DNA of 64,000 bases, from NCBI RefSeq assembly GCF_029439465.1, contig NZ_JAROAV010000006.1:1-64000 (forward strand), read 5' to 3'. Source of the DNA: Luteipulveratus flavus. GTDB taxonomy: Bacteria > Actinomycetota > Actinomycetes > Actinomycetales > Dermatophilaceae. The notes under the pieces were generated by a model, which searched no databases, was not told the DNA's origin, and was given only the letters and a program-made list of their open reading frames with translations. The position numbers and the translations under genes were made by a program. Each line of letters starts with the position of its first letter. Positions within the stretch are counted from its first letter, which is position 1. Positions 1 through 9,235 of this stretch are shown in pieces.

Positions 1-148
1 GTTCGGCTGCCGACTGCCCGACGTACGGCGTCGGGTGCCCGGGCGCGGCGTCCTGGTCCGGCGCGGGCGGGCCGTCGAGGTCCAGGTGTCGCTACCGCCA
101 CGGAACGGCAACCTGCCCCGGATGCGTCTGTCGGAACAGGCATACTGA
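1..148 (+). CDS. C-terminal end of a FtsK/SpoIIIE (EccC-like) ATPase, truncated by the window edge
   Basis: An open frame enters from the left edge and stops at TGA 146-148, giving about 48 residues. It contains PGRGVLVRRG followed by VEVQVSLPP, which resembles the extreme C-terminus of FtsK/SpoIIIE-type and EccC ATPases, where a short strand ending in 'vQva' closes the last ATPase module. The 41-nt gap to the next gene and the two exported proteins downstream fit a type VII secretion or WXG100-linked locus. The family call rests only on this tail, so it is tentative; the diagnostic Walker motifs lie outside the window. Confidence 0.45.
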   Translation, partial: FGCRLPDVRRRVPGRGVLVRRGRAVEVQVSLPPRNGNLPRMRLSEQAY

Positions 149-189
149 CCCGTGCACCGGCGCCACCAGTGCGCCTTCGGAGGGAGATC

Positions 190-972
190 ATGTCGGTTCG
201 TCGCACCACCGCCACGCTCGGTGCCGTCCTGCTCGCGACATCGCTCGCGATCAGCGGCTGCAGCAAGGACTCCGGCGACGGAGGGGGTCAGCAGAAGGCC
301 GTTCCCTCCACCTGGAGTGCCGCGGAGGCCACCAACACCTCCGACAAGCCCGCCGACCCGCAGCAGAGCAACCGCAAGGCCCTCCCCACGACGACGTCGT
401 GGAACCTCAAGCTCGCCAAGGACTCCGCGATGGTCGACTACGCGGACTGGCCCGATGTCCAAGAGCTCTACACCCGCGAGCAGCTCCTCGCGCTCTTCCC
501 CGACGCCAAGGGCATGCAGAACGGCTACGGCTCCTTCGGCCAGTACGGCAACGGCCAGCTGACCCCGAAGAACACCACGGCCTCGTACACGTTCAAGGCG
601 ACGACCGAGAAGGGCAGCGACGACGGCGACTCCCCGCTGCGGGTCAAGCTGCGCGGCATCGGCGCCGACAGCGAGGTCACCAAGTCGTGGGACGCGACGC
701 GCGAGCAGTTCCGCGCGGCCAAGCAGGACGGTGACGTCTTCTACCAGGACGGCGCCTTCGGTGCCCGCCGCGCCCTCTTCCGCCCCGGCCAGGGGCTGGG
801 CTCGTTCGTCATCTCCGACGGGCAGATCGCCGCCTGGGTCGATCTGCAGTTCCAGGGCTTCGCCTTCGTCTCCCCCCAGAACACCTCCCAGACCGCCGAC
901 ATCCTGCGCACCCAGGTCTTCCCCCTCGCGATCGAGGACGTCGCCGGCAAGCTCCCGAGGAAGTACGCATGA
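190..972 (+). CDS. Secreted lipoprotein, paralogue of the next gene
   Basis: This is a 260-residue exported lipoprotein of unknown function. The ATG at 190 is preceded by GGAGGGAG, a strong Shine-Dalgarno sequence, so it is preferred over an upstream in-frame GTG at 169. Residues 1-24 form a lipoprotein signal with lipobox ISGC and the acylated Cys at 24, followed by a Ser/Gly/Lys-rich linker. The globular part has a block with W-P-D, then LYT..QL, then LFP. The same block (WPD, LFTAAEL, ILPG) occurs in the overlapping downstream protein, so the two look like tandem duplicates. The stop overlaps the next start by 4 nt. Anchoring to the outer face of the membrane is inferred from the signal. 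Confidence 0.75.
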   Translation: MSVRRTTATLGAVLLATSLAISGCSKDSGDGGGQQKAVPSTWSAAEATNTSDKPADPQQSNRKALPTTTSWNLKLAKDSAMVDYADWPDVQELYTREQLLALFPDAKGMQNGYGSFGQYGNGQLTPKNTTASYTFKATTEKGSDDGDSPLRVKLRGIGADSEVTKSWDATREQFRAAKQDGDVFYQDGAFGARRALFRPGQGLGSFVISDGQIAAWVDLQFQGFAFVSPQNTSQTADILRTQVFPLAIEDVAGKLPRKYA

Positions 973-1832
973 GCCGCCGTCTGGTCGTCGCAGCGACCGT
1001 CACCGCCCTGTCCCTGACCGTCGTCCCCGCGTACGCCGCCTCCCAGGGGGCGACGCCGGCGCACGGGACCCCGGCGGCGACGCCGACCCGGTTCACGGCG
1101 ACGCCGTCGGCCACGAAGCAGGGCACCAAGCCCAGCGCGCCCACCGGCAGTGCCCCGTCCGCCCCGAAGCCGACGACTCCCCCTCCTCCACCGGCGCCCT
1201 ACACGCCGCCCAAGGACTCCGGCGATGCCGTCGCGGCGACCGCCGCGCGGATCACGACGTCCAGCCACTTCGCGGTGAAGGCCGACCCGGCGGGCAAGCA
1301 GGCGATGGACGCCACCTGGCCGGACGCCGGCACGCTGTTCACCGCCGCGGAGCTGTCACAGATCCTCCCCGGCGTCACCGCGGTACAGGCGCGCGACTGC
1401 GCGGGCAGCCCGGTCACCGGCGGTCGCGCGTCCGCGCACAGCACCCGCTGCACGTTGGTGCTGTCGATGAAGGGCGAGCCGCACGACAACCAGAGCCGGC
1501 TGATGGTGAGCATCCGCGGGTTCGGCGTGCCGGCCACCGTCGGTCAGGCGTGGGCCAAGAGCGCGGTCCAGCAGCGCGAGCGCTCGGCCGATCGTCCCGG
1601 CCTCTACACCTTCTACCGCAACGGCAGCCTCGGAGCGACGGCGGCGTACACCGACGGCACGACGACCCGGGTGCTGCTGCAGGGCAGCGGCGTGGCCGGC
1701 GAGATCTGGTTCAGCGGCATCGGGTTCGCCCACGTCCGGCCGAGCTACCTCGCGTCCCGGCACGACTACCGCCAGCGCATCGTCCCCGCACTGGTCCAGC
1801 TGCTCGGCGCGAAGATGCAGCCGGCCGCCTGA
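969..1832 (+). CDS. Secreted protein, paralogue of the preceding lipoprotein
   Basis: This is a 287-residue protein with a Sec signal peptide (MSRRLVVAATVTALSL, cleavage near AYA-AS) but no lipobox. A Thr/Pro/Ala-rich linker covers about residues 25-80. The folded domain then carries WPDAGTLFTAAELSQILPG, matching the W-P-D/LYT/LFP block of the upstream lipoprotein. A Cys pair (DCAGS and TRCTL) could form a disulfide. The ATG overlaps the upstream stop (ATGA), so the two are translationally coupled and probably made together. Function is unknown. The pair of one anchored and one soluble homologue behind an EccC-like gene suggests an envelope or secretion accessory role; that is inference. Confidence 0.7.
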   Translation: MSRRLVVAATVTALSLTVVPAYAASQGATPAHGTPAATPTRFTATPSATKQGTKPSAPTGSAPSAPKPTTPPPPPAPYTPPKDSGDAVAATAARITTSSHFAVKADPAGKQAMDATWPDAGTLFTAAELSQILPGVTAVQARDCAGSPVTGGRASAHSTRCTLVLSMKGEPHDNQSRLMVSIRGFGVPATVGQAWAKSAVQQRERSADRPGLYTFYRNGSLGATAAYTDGTTTRVLLQGSGVAGEIWFSGIGFAHVRPSYLASRHDYRQRIVPALVQLLGAKMQPAA

Positions 1833-1848
1833 GCCAGGTCGTCCGCCG

Positions 1849-2247
1849 TCAGTCCTCCGGCTCGGCCCGAGGGATCAGCAGGGCGGCGATGATGGTCGCC
1901 GCCGCGACGAGCAGCACGGCCAGCCCGACGGCGGGGGCGCCACCACCCATCAGGGAGAACCCGACGGGGACGAGCAGGGCGTTCCACACCAGCGTCGGCG
2001 TGCGCGCCGGCGCCTTCCCGCGGTACAGCGCGAGGGCCAGCACCGCCGCGCCGGCCGCGAAGACCAGCACCAGCGCCGCCTCGGTGAGGGCCTGGGCGAC
2101 GTCGTCGGTCCCGCCGCTGACGACCTGGACCAGTGACACCACCACGAGGGCGAGAAGGACGAGCGCCTGGGCCGCCATGAGCAGCGCCGCGGCCCGTCCT
2201 GCCTGGCTGAGGTCTTCGGTCGGGGAGGTCCCCTGGCTGGTTATCAC
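1849..2247 (-). CDS. Small four-helix membrane protein
   Basis: This is a 132-residue protein with four hydrophobic segments, about residues 18-42, 46-72, 78-98 and 100-124, and an acidic tail ending RAEPED. The GTG at 2247 is chosen because the peptide starting there (VITSQGTSP) leads directly into the first helix, whereas the longer frame upstream reads into the whiB1 promoter. No clear Shine-Dalgarno is seen, and ATG at residue 24 is an alternative. It is convergent with the secreted gene on the other strand (16-nt gap). No family was recognised. Confidence 0.5.
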   Translation of the reverse strand: MITSQGTSPTEDLSQAGRAAALLMAAQALVLLALVVVSLVQVVSGGTDDVAQALTEAALVLVFAAGAAVLALALYRGKAPARTPTLVWNALLVPVGFSLMGGGAPAVGLAVLLVAAATIIAALLIPRAEPED

Positions 2248-2537
2248 AAGCGGGCAGATTAGTAGGCACCCGCCCTGTGATGTATCCCTCACCTTCGGTA
2301 CCGAAAAATTCTCCCAAAGCCCTTGTGAGGGCCTGTGGGGATCTGTGACAGTTGGAGAACAGTCTGTGACCTGCGGGCAATGCCCGGGTGTCGGAGTTGA
2401 GGCGGTTCTCCCCCGAACTGCCCCGCATGCGGGTAGTACGACCCCGACCGACGAGGCCGCGACGACCCGATCATCCACTGTCCACGCACATCGTGGTGCG
2501 CCTGCGCCCACGAGATGACCACAAGGAGCAACGCCTC
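2248..2537 (+). promoter_or_regulatory. whiB1 upstream region with TGTGA repeats and a 12-bp palindrome
   Basis: This 290-base gene-free stretch lies between the divergent membrane-protein start and whiB1. It holds a perfect 12-bp palindrome, TTCGGTACCGAA, at 2294-2305. It also holds four TGTGA elements, at 2276, 2324, 2344 and 2365; the last three are 20 and 21 bp apart, about two helical turns. An opposite-strand copy lies at 2244-2248. TGTGA is the half-site of CRP-family regulators, and the M. tuberculosis whiB1 promoter is known to bind the cAMP receptor protein. Binding here is inferred. Confidence 0.4.
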
Positions 2538-2786
2538 ATGGATTGGCGCAACCGCGCTGCATGTCTGGACGAGGACCCGGAGCTGTTCTTCCCGATCGGG
2601 AACACTGGTCCCGCCCTGCAGCAGATCGAAGACGCCAAGGCGGTGTGCCGTCGGTGCGAGGTCATCGACACCTGCCTGAAGTGGGCTCTGGAGACCGGTC
2701 AGGACGCCGGTGTCTGGGGTGGTCTCTCCGAGGACGAACGCCGCGCTCTCAAGCGTCGCAACGCTCGGGCCCGCCGCGCCGGCTGA
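2538..2786 (+). CDS. whiB1: WhiB1-type iron-sulfur transcriptional regulator
   Basis: This 82-residue WhiB-like protein is a redox/NO-sensing regulator that binds a [4Fe-4S] cluster and works with the primary sigma factor. The four cluster cysteines are C9, C37, C40 and C46 (C-x27-CxxC-x5-C). The turn GVWGG is at 58-62, followed by a basic C-terminal helix (RRALKRRNARARR) that contacts DNA. The start MDWRNRAAC follows AAGGAGCAAC, a good Shine-Dalgarno. The opening MDW and the neighbouring pdtaS match M. tuberculosis whiB1 (Rv3219/Rv3220c), so the subclass call is firm. The long upstream region with TGTGA repeats suggests cAMP-linked control. A hairpin plus TTCTT follows the gene. Confidence 0.93.
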   Translation: MDWRNRAACLDEDPELFFPIGNTGPALQQIEDAKAVCRRCEVIDTCLKWALETGQDAGVWGGLSEDERRALKRRNARARRAG

Positions 2787-2811
2787 CCGCCTCCCCGTCC
2801 CGCACCACTGG

Positions 2812-4344
2812 TCACCCCTGGCCCATGGCCGGGGGTTCTTCCATGTTGTCGCTGTCCTGATCGGCGACCGGTCGGAGCCGGGCGTCGAAGGTGACGCGTG
2901 ACCCGCGCGGCTGCGCGGCCCCCCACTCGATCCGCCCGCGCAGGTCCTGGACGAGCGACAGCACGATCTGGGTGCCGAGCCCGCCACGGCCGGGCTCGAA
3001 GCCCTCGGGCAGACCCGTCCCGTCGTCGGACACGCTGACCCGCAGGCCCGGCTCGCCGTCCTCCCCGGTGGTGCGCTCGACCTCGACGGTGACGGTGCCG
3101 TCGCGGTCGGCGAGCCCGTGCTCGACGGCGTTCTGCACGAGCTCGGCCAGCACCATCGCGACCACGGTGGCGTCCTCGGACGCCAGCACCCCGAACGTGC
3201 CGTGGATGACACCGCGGACCCGGACGGCGCTGCGGTTGGCGATCTCGATGGCCGCCTGGAGACCCCGCGAGGCGATCACGTCGAAGTCGGCCGCGTCGTC
3301 GAGGTGAGCGGAGAGCGTCTCGTGCACGAGGGCGATGGTCGCCACCCGGCGTACGGCGTCGTCCAGCGCCGCCTTCGCACCGGGGTCGTCCAGCCTGCGC
3401 GACTGCAGCCGCAGGACCGCCGCGACCGTCTGCAGGTTGTTCTTGACCCGGTGATGGATCTCCCGGATCGTCGCGTCCTTGGTGAGCAGCTCACGCTCCC
3501 GGCGCCGCAGCTCGCTGACGTCACGCACCAGCAGCACCGCTCCCACCCGCTGCCCGGCCTCCGACAGCGGGATCGCCCGCACGGTGACGTGGGCGCTGCG
3601 TGAGGTCAGCTCGGTCGACCACGGGAGTGCACCCGAGAGGACCGGCATGAGCTCCTCGTCCATCGGGCCCGTGCGCGGCAGCAGCCCGGCGAGCGCCTGC
3701 GACAGCCGCGCGCCGACCAGCTCACCGCCGTAGCCGAGCCGGTGGATCGCGGAGACGGCGTTCGGGCTGGCGTACGTCACCTTGCCCTCGCGGTCCAGCC
3801 GCAGGACGCCGTCGCCGACGCGTGGTGCGCCCCGGCGCCGGCCGGTGCTGCCGCCACGCGTCGGGAACTCCCCCATCGCGATCATCCGGGCGAGCGCGTC
3901 CGCCGTCGCCAGGTAGGTCACCTCGAGGCGGCTCGGCGTCCGCATCGAGGCGAGGTTGGTGTGCCTCGTCACGACGGCGACCGGCCGCGACCCGCCGCGC
4001 ACCACCACCGGGATCGACTCCTCGCGCACGGGGGTGTCGTCACGCCACATCGTCTGCGGGGCCCGGACCAGGCGGTTCTCGGCGAACGCCTGGTCGACCG
4101 GGCCCACCCGGGTGCGGTCGATCCGCTGCCCGACGAGGTCCTCCAGGAACACCCCGACGCCGGTGGTCGGCCGCACGTGCGCCGCAGCCGTCCAGCCACC
4201 GTCCTGCGCCGGCAGCCAGAGCACCAGGTCGGCGAAGGACAGGTCCGACAGCAGCTGCCAGTCGCCGACGAGCAGGTGCAGCCACTCGGCCGCCGCCGGG
4301 TCGGTCCGGGTGTGCTCGGCGAGGACGTCGTTCAGGGTCGGCAC
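2812..4344 (-). CDS. pdtaS: PdtaS-like sensor histidine kinase
   Basis: This 510-residue cytosolic sensor kinase phosphorylates an ANTAR-type response regulator (PdtaR) that acts on transcription termination. There are no membrane segments. A GAF-like N-terminal domain covers about 1-160, a PAS domain about 178-280 (GVLRLDREGKVTYASPNA), a HisKA_2 dimerisation helix follows, with phospho-acceptor H298 in EIHHRVKNN, and a HATPase_c domain covers about 390-500 with an N box (ELVQNAVEHG). Length and order match M. tuberculosis PdtaS (Rv3220c, about 500 residues), which also sits next to whiB1. The start is GTG 4344. No cognate pdtaR lies in this window. It is convergent with whiB1. Confidence 0.9.
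   Translation of the reverse strand: MPTLNDVLAEHTRTDPAAAEWLHLLVGDWQLLSDLSFADLVLWLPAQDGGWTAAAHVRPTTGVGVFLEDLVGQRIDRTRVGPVDQAFAENRLVRAPQTMWRDDTPVREESIPVVVRGGSRPVAVVTRHTNLASMRTPSRLEVTYLATADALARMIAMGEFPTRGGSTGRRRGAPRVGDGVLRLDREGKVTYASPNAVSAIHRLGYGGELVGARLSQALAGLLPRTGPMDEELMPVLSGALPWSTELTSRSAHVTVRAIPLSEAGQRVGAVLLVRDVSELRRRERELLTKDATIREIHHRVKNNLQTVAAVLRLQSRRLDDPGAKAALDDAVRRVATIALVHETLSAHLDDAADFDVIASRGLQAAIEIANRSAVRVRGVIHGTFGVLASEDATVVAMVLAELVQNAVEHGLADRDGTVTVEVERTTGEDGEPGLRVSVSDDGTGLPEGFEPGRGGLGTQIVLSLVQDLRGRIEWGAAQPRGSRVTFDARLRPVADQDSDNMEEPPAMGQG
2814..2840 (+). terminator. Rho-independent-like terminator of whiB1
   Basis: The sequence has a 10-bp stem, ACCCCTGGCC with GGCCGGGGGT (one G-T wobble), a 3-base loop CAT, and a following TTCTT. 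It lies 27 nt after the whiB1 stop and overlaps the last codons of pdtaS on the other strand. Confidence 0.6.
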
Positions 4345-4366
4345 GTCTCGACCCTAGTCAGCCACC

Positions 4367-7300
4367 TCAGGTGGCCGACCCCGACCGGATGACGGTACGG
4401 AGGGTCCGCAGCGCCACCGAGAGCGACGCCAGCCCCGGTTCCTCCATCTCCTCGATCCCCGCGAGCGCCTGCTGGCCGCGGGTGATCGCGGCCTCGTGCT
4501 CGGTCGACCACTGCTCGGCACGCTGCGCCGACGACAGGCTGCTCGGCGTCCCCGCGAGGACGGTGCCGGTGAGCGCGTCGAGCACGGCGTACAGGTCGTC
4601 GCGCACCGCGCCACGGGCCAGGGCGTCCCAGCGGTCGTCGCGCGGCAGCCGGGAGACCGACAGCAGCATCCGGTCGATTCCCAGCCGCTCGGAGAGCATG
4701 AAGTACAGCTCTGCCACGGCGGCGGGGTCCTCGTCGGTGGCCCGGGCCTGCTCGCTGATGTCCAGCAGCGAGAAGGTGTCCAGCAGGGCCGCCCCGCGCT
4801 CGGCGAGCGCGACCGGGACGCCGTCGCCGCCGAACCGCTCCGCCGCGTGGCGGCGCCAGCGGTCCTGCTCGTCCCCGCGCAGCAGCGAGGGGATGCGCGG
4901 GGACAGCTCGGCGATCACGGGACGGAACCGCTCGATCTCGGCGGCGACGTCCAGGTGCGAGGGTCGGCTGTGCAGCAGCCAGCGCACCGCGCGGTCGATC
5001 AGCCGGCGGAACTCCAGGTAGAGCCGGGTCTGGGCGGAGGTCGGGACGAGGTTGTCCAGCGCCTCGACCTGGGCGACGAAGTCGGTCATCCCGAAGACCT
5101 CGCGGGCGATGACGTACGCCCGCGCGATCTGCTCCGGGGAGCCACCGGTCTCCTCCTGCGCCCGGAAGGCGAAGGTGATGCCGCCGCGGTTGATCATGCT
5201 GTTCGCGATCGAGTTGATGACGATCTCGCGACGCAGCGGGTGCTCACGCAGCTGGTCGCCGTAGCGCTCGCGCACCGCCTTCGGGAAGTAGTCGCGCAGC
5301 GTCTGCTCGAACCACGGGTCGTCGGTGAGCCCGCTCTCGGCCAGGTCGGCCTTGAGCGCGAGCTTGGCGTACGCCACCAGCACCGAGAACTCCGGCGACG
5401 TCAGACCCAGCCCGGCGTCGGCGCGCTTCCTCAGCTCGGACTTGCCGGGCAGGAACTCCAGCTCGCGGTCCAGCTCGCCGCGCTTCTCCAGCCAGCGGAT
5501 GAGGCGAACGTGGACCGGGAGCATCGCGTGCTCCTGGGCCCGGGCGTTGCCGAGGAGGGTGTTCTGCTCGTAGTTGTGCCGCAGCACGCGGTCGGCCACG
5601 TCGTCGGTCATCGACTGCAGCAGCTCGTTGCGCTGCTGCAGGGTCAGGTCGCCGTCGCGCATCCGGTCGGTGAGCAGGATCTTGATGTTGACCTCGTGGT
5701 CGGAGGTGTCCACGCCGGCGGAGTTGTCGATGGCGTCGGTGTTGACGTGGACGCCGCGACGGGCCGCCTCGATGCGGCCCAGCTGGCTGGCGCCGAGGTT
5801 GCCGCCCTCGCCGATCACCTTGCAGCGCAGCTGCTTGCCGTCCACCCGGATCGCGTCGTTCGCGCGGTCGCCGATGTCGGCGTTCGACTCGACCGCCGAC
5901 TTGATGTACGTGCCGATGCCGCCGTTCCAGAACAGGTCGACCTCGGCGAGCAGGATGGCCTTCATCAGGTCGGCCGGGGTCATCGCCTGGGCGCCGCCGC
6001 GGATGCCGAGCGCGGCCGCCGCCTCCTCACTGACCGGGACGGACTTGGCCGAGCGCGACCAGACACCGCCGCCGGTGGAGATGAGCGAGGTGTCGTAGTC
6101 GGCCCAGGACGAGCGCGGCAGCTCGAACAGTCGCTGCCGCTCGCCGTAGGAGGTCGTCGCCTCCGGGGTCGGGTCGATGAAGATGTGCCGGTGGTCGAAC
6201 GCGGCCACCAGCCGGGTGTGCTTGGACAGCAGCATGCCGTTGCCGAACACGTCACCGCTCATGTCGCCGATGCCGACCGCCGTGAAGTCCTCGCTCTGGC
6301 AGTCCACGCCGAGGTCGCGGAAGTGCCGCTTCACCGACTCCCAGGCGCCACGCGCGGTGATGCCCATCGCCTTGTGGTCGTACCCCGCGGAGCCACCGGA
6401 GGCGAACGCGTCGTCCAGCCAGAAGCCGTACGACTGCGCGACACCGTTGGCGATGTCGGAGAAGGTCGCCGTGCCCTTGTCCGCGGCGACCACGAGGTAG
6501 GTGTCGTCCGGGTCGTGCCGCACGACGCCCTTCGGCGGGACGACCTCGCCCGCTACGAGGTTGTCGGTGACGTCGAGCAGTCCGGAGATGAACGCCTTGT
6601 ACGAGGCGACGCCCTCGGCCAGGAAGGCGTCCCGGTCGCCCGGGTCGGGCAGCTGCTTGGCGACGAAGCCGCCCTTGGAGCCGGTCGGCACGATGACGGC
6701 GTTCTTCACCATCTGCGCCTTGACCAGGCCCAGGATCTCGGTGCGGAAGTCCTCGCGCCGGTCGCTCCAGCGCAGACCGCCACGGGCGACCTTGCCGAAC
6801 CGCAGGTGCACGCCCTCGACGCGCGGGCTGTAGACCCAGATCTCGAACATCGGCCGCGGGCTGGGCAGCCCCGGCACCTGGTGGCAGTCGAGCTTGAGGC
6901 TGATGACCGGCCGGCGCGCGCCGTCCTCGTCACGCTGGAAGGCGTTGGTGCGCAAGGTCGCCCGGATGACGCCCATGAACGCACGGATGATCCGGTCGTG
7001 GTCCAGGCTCGCGACGTCCTCCAGCGCGGCCTCGATGCCCGCGACGACCGACTCCTCCTCGGAGTCGCCCGCACTGTCGTACGAGGGGTCGAACCGCACC
7101 TCGAACAGCCGCACCAGCGACCGGGCGAGGTCGACGTTGCCGACCAGGGCCGAGATCAGGTAGTCCTGGCTGAAGGTGAAGCCGATCTGGCGCAAGTACT
7201 TGGCCACGCAGCGCAGCACGGCGACCTGTCGCCAGGTCAGGCCGGCGGAGAGCACCAGGGCGTTGAACCCGTCGCTCTCGGCGGAGCCGTCCCACACCGC

Positions 7301-9235
7301 GGCGAACGCGTCCTGGAAGACCTCGCGGACCGCAGCGAGCTCGTCGTCGGTCCCCCACACGGCGGGATCGCGCGCCAGCAGGCCGAAGTCGTAGACGTAC
7401 ACCTCCTCGCCGTCCGCGCGGTGCATGTGGTAGGGCCGCTCGTCGGTGACCTTCAGGCCGAGGTCGGTGAAGATCGGCAGCACGTCGGTGAGCACCAGCG
7501 TCGAGCGGCGGAACAGCTTGAACCGGCGCTCATCCTCGGTGCCCTCCGGGTCGCGGTAGAGGGTGAGCAGGGTGTGGTCCGCCTCCTCCAGCGCCTCCAG
7601 GCGGCGCAGGTCCGCGACGCCCTGGCGTGGGGAGAAGTCCTCCTTGTACGCCTCCGGGAAGGCCCGCGAGTACAGGCTGATGACCCGGGCGGCGGCGTCG
7701 TCACCGTCCTCGTGCCGGGCCACGTCACCCAGCCGCTCACCCCAGGTGCGCGTCGCGTCGATGATCCGCTGCTGCAGGCTCGCCTGGTTGACGTCCGGGA
7801 TCGACGCGCCGGGCTTGAGCCGGACGACGAAGTGGATGCGGGCCAGCACCGAGTCGCCGACGCTGGTGGTGTAGTCGACCGTCTCGGCGTCGAACTCCTC
7901 GCGCAGGATGCGCTCCATGGTGAGCCGGACCGCGGTGTTGTAGCGGTCCCGCGGCAGGTAGACCAGGGCCGAGACGAACCGGCCGTAGTCGTCCTTGCGC
8001 AGGAACAGGTGGGACTGACGCCGCTCGGCGAGCCGCAGCACCTTGGTCGCGACGGTGAACAGCTGCTCGGAGCTGGTCTGGAACAGCTCGTCGCGCGGGT
8101 AGGTCTCCAGCACCTGCAGGAGGTCCTTGCCGGAGTGGCTGTCCGGCGGGAAGCCCGCGCGGCGCAGCACCTTCGTGACGCGCTCGCGCACGATCGGCAC
8201 CCGGCGGACCGACTCGTTGTACGCGCTGGAGGTGAACAGGCCCAGGAACCGCTTCTCCCCGACCACGTTGCCGTCGGCGTCGAAGGTCTTGATGCCGATG
8301 TAGTCCAGGTACGCCGACCGGTGCACGGTCGAGCGGGAGTTGGCCTTGGTGATGATGAGCAGCTGCGGATCACGGGCGGTCGCGCGGGCCTCGGGCGTGA
8401 GGCGGCTGAAGCTGTCGGACTTGCTGCCGGGCCGGTCCCAGCGCAGCAGCCCCAGACCGGTCCCGGGCTGCGAGCGCAGCACGTCCTCGCCGTCGATCGT
8501 GTCGAGGGCGTACTCCTTGTAGCCGAGGAAGGTGAAGTGGTCGTCGGCCAGCCAGCGCAGGAAGCCCTGGGTCCGCTGGACGATCTCGGTCGGCACGCTG
8601 CTCGGCGGCGTGCTCTCCAGGTCCGTCACCAGGGACTCGCACTCGGCGTGCATCTTCTCCCAGTCCTCGACGGCGTCCCGCGCGTCGCGGAGCACCCGCT
8701 CGAGGGTGGCGACCAGCTCGCGGTCGGCGTCCTCGTCGGCACCGAGGTCGATCTCCAGGTGCATCCAGGACTCGTCGACCGCACCCGCCTCGCCGTTCTC
8801 CGGCCCCGGAGCGGCGTCGACGTCGCAGATCTTCTCGATGTCGCCGACGGCGTTGCGACGCACGACGAGCTGGGGGTGGATCAGGAGGTGGACGTCGCGG
8901 TCGGCGCGCGCGAGCGCCGCGGTGATCGAGTCGACGAGGAAGGGCATGTCGTCGGTCACGATCTGCAGCACGGCGTACGAGCAGCTCCAGCCGTCGCTCT
9001 CCACGGTCGGGCGGAAGATGCGCAGCCGGGAGGTGCCGTCCGGGCGGTGCGCCGCCAGCTCACGGTGGCTGCGGATGATGCCCGCGAGCGTCGGCGAGCC
9101 GCACTCGGTGAGGTCGTCCTCGGCCACGTGCCGGAAGTACCGGCGGATCAGCCAGTCAGGGATGTCACCCCCGCCGTTCTCCAGCTCCGCGGTCTTGCGG
9201 AGGATCTCGTCCCGGGACTGCACAGCTGCAGACAT
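4367..9235 (-). CDS. gdh: Large (180-kDa class) NAD-specific glutamate dehydrogenase
   Basis: This 1622-residue enzyme performs oxidative deamination of L-glutamate to 2-oxoglutarate, feeding the TCA cycle. It belongs to the L_180 class, with a long N-terminal regulatory part (ACT-like segments, about 1-700), a catalytic core around 780-1280 and a C-terminal helical part. The core has GGLRWSDR, the lysine-rich KAQMVKNAVIVPTGSKGG and the NAD-region motif VIGEGGNLG. ATG 9235 gives about the same length as M. tuberculosis Gdh (Rv2476c). An in-frame ATG at 9289 would add 18 residues. pdtaS begins 22 nt downstream on the same strand, so co-transcription is possible. Confidence 0.93.
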   Translation of the reverse strand: MSAAVQSRDEILRKTAELENGGGDIPDWLIRRYFRHVAEDDLTECGSPTLAGIIRSHRELAAHRPDGTSRLRIFRPTVESDGWSCSYAVLQIVTDDMPFLVDSITAALARADRDVHLLIHPQLVVRRNAVGDIEKICDVDAAPGPENGEAGAVDESWMHLEIDLGADEDADRELVATLERVLRDARDAVEDWEKMHAECESLVTDLESTPPSSVPTEIVQRTQGFLRWLADDHFTFLGYKEYALDTIDGEDVLRSQPGTGLGLLRWDRPGSKSDSFSRLTPEARATARDPQLLIITKANSRSTVHRSAYLDYIGIKTFDADGNVVGEKRFLGLFTSSAYNESVRRVPIVRERVTKVLRRAGFPPDSHSGKDLLQVLETYPRDELFQTSSEQLFTVATKVLRLAERRQSHLFLRKDDYGRFVSALVYLPRDRYNTAVRLTMERILREEFDAETVDYTTSVGDSVLARIHFVVRLKPGASIPDVNQASLQQRIIDATRTWGERLGDVARHEDGDDAAARVISLYSRAFPEAYKEDFSPRQGVADLRRLEALEEADHTLLTLYRDPEGTEDERRFKLFRRSTLVLTDVLPIFTDLGLKVTDERPYHMHRADGEEVYVYDFGLLARDPAVWGTDDELAAVREVFQDAFAAVWDGSAESDGFNALVLSAGLTWRQVAVLRCVAKYLRQIGFTFSQDYLISALVGNVDLARSLVRLFEVRFDPSYDSAGDSEEESVVAGIEAALEDVASLDHDRIIRAFMGVIRATLRTNAFQRDEDGARRPVISLKLDCHQVPGLPSPRPMFEIWVYSPRVEGVHLRFGKVARGGLRWSDRREDFRTEILGLVKAQMVKNAVIVPTGSKGGFVAKQLPDPGDRDAFLAEGVASYKAFISGLLDVTDNLVAGEVVPPKGVVRHDPDDTYLVVAADKGTATFSDIANGVAQSYGFWLDDAFASGGSAGYDHKAMGITARGAWESVKRHFRDLGVDCQSEDFTAVGIGDMSGDVFGNGMLLSKHTRLVAAFDHRHIFIDPTPEATTSYGERQRLFELPRSSWADYDTSLISTGGGVWSRSAKSVPVSEEAAAALGIRGGAQAMTPADLMKAILLAEVDLFWNGGIGTYIKSAVESNADIGDRANDAIRVDGKQLRCKVIGEGGNLGASQLGRIEAARRGVHVNTDAIDNSAGVDTSDHEVNIKILLTDRMRDGDLTLQQRNELLQSMTDDVADRVLRHNYEQNTLLGNARAQEHAMLPVHVRLIRWLEKRGELDRELEFLPGKSELRKRADAGLGLTSPEFSVLVAYAKLALKADLAESGLTDDPWFEQTLRDYFPKAVRERYGDQLREHPLRREIVINSIANSMINRGGITFAFRAQEETGGSPEQIARAYVIAREVFGMTDFVAQVEALDNLVPTSAQTRLYLEFRRLIDRAVRWLLHSRPSHLDVAAEIERFRPVIAELSPRIPSLLRGDEQDRWRRHAAERFGGDGVPVALAERGAALLDTFSLLDISEQARATDEDPAAVAELYFMLSERLGIDRMLLSVSRLPRDDRWDALARGAVRDDLYAVLDALTGTVLAGTPSSLSSAQRAEQWSTEHEAAITRGQQALAGIEEMEEPGLASLSVALRTLRTVIRSGSAT

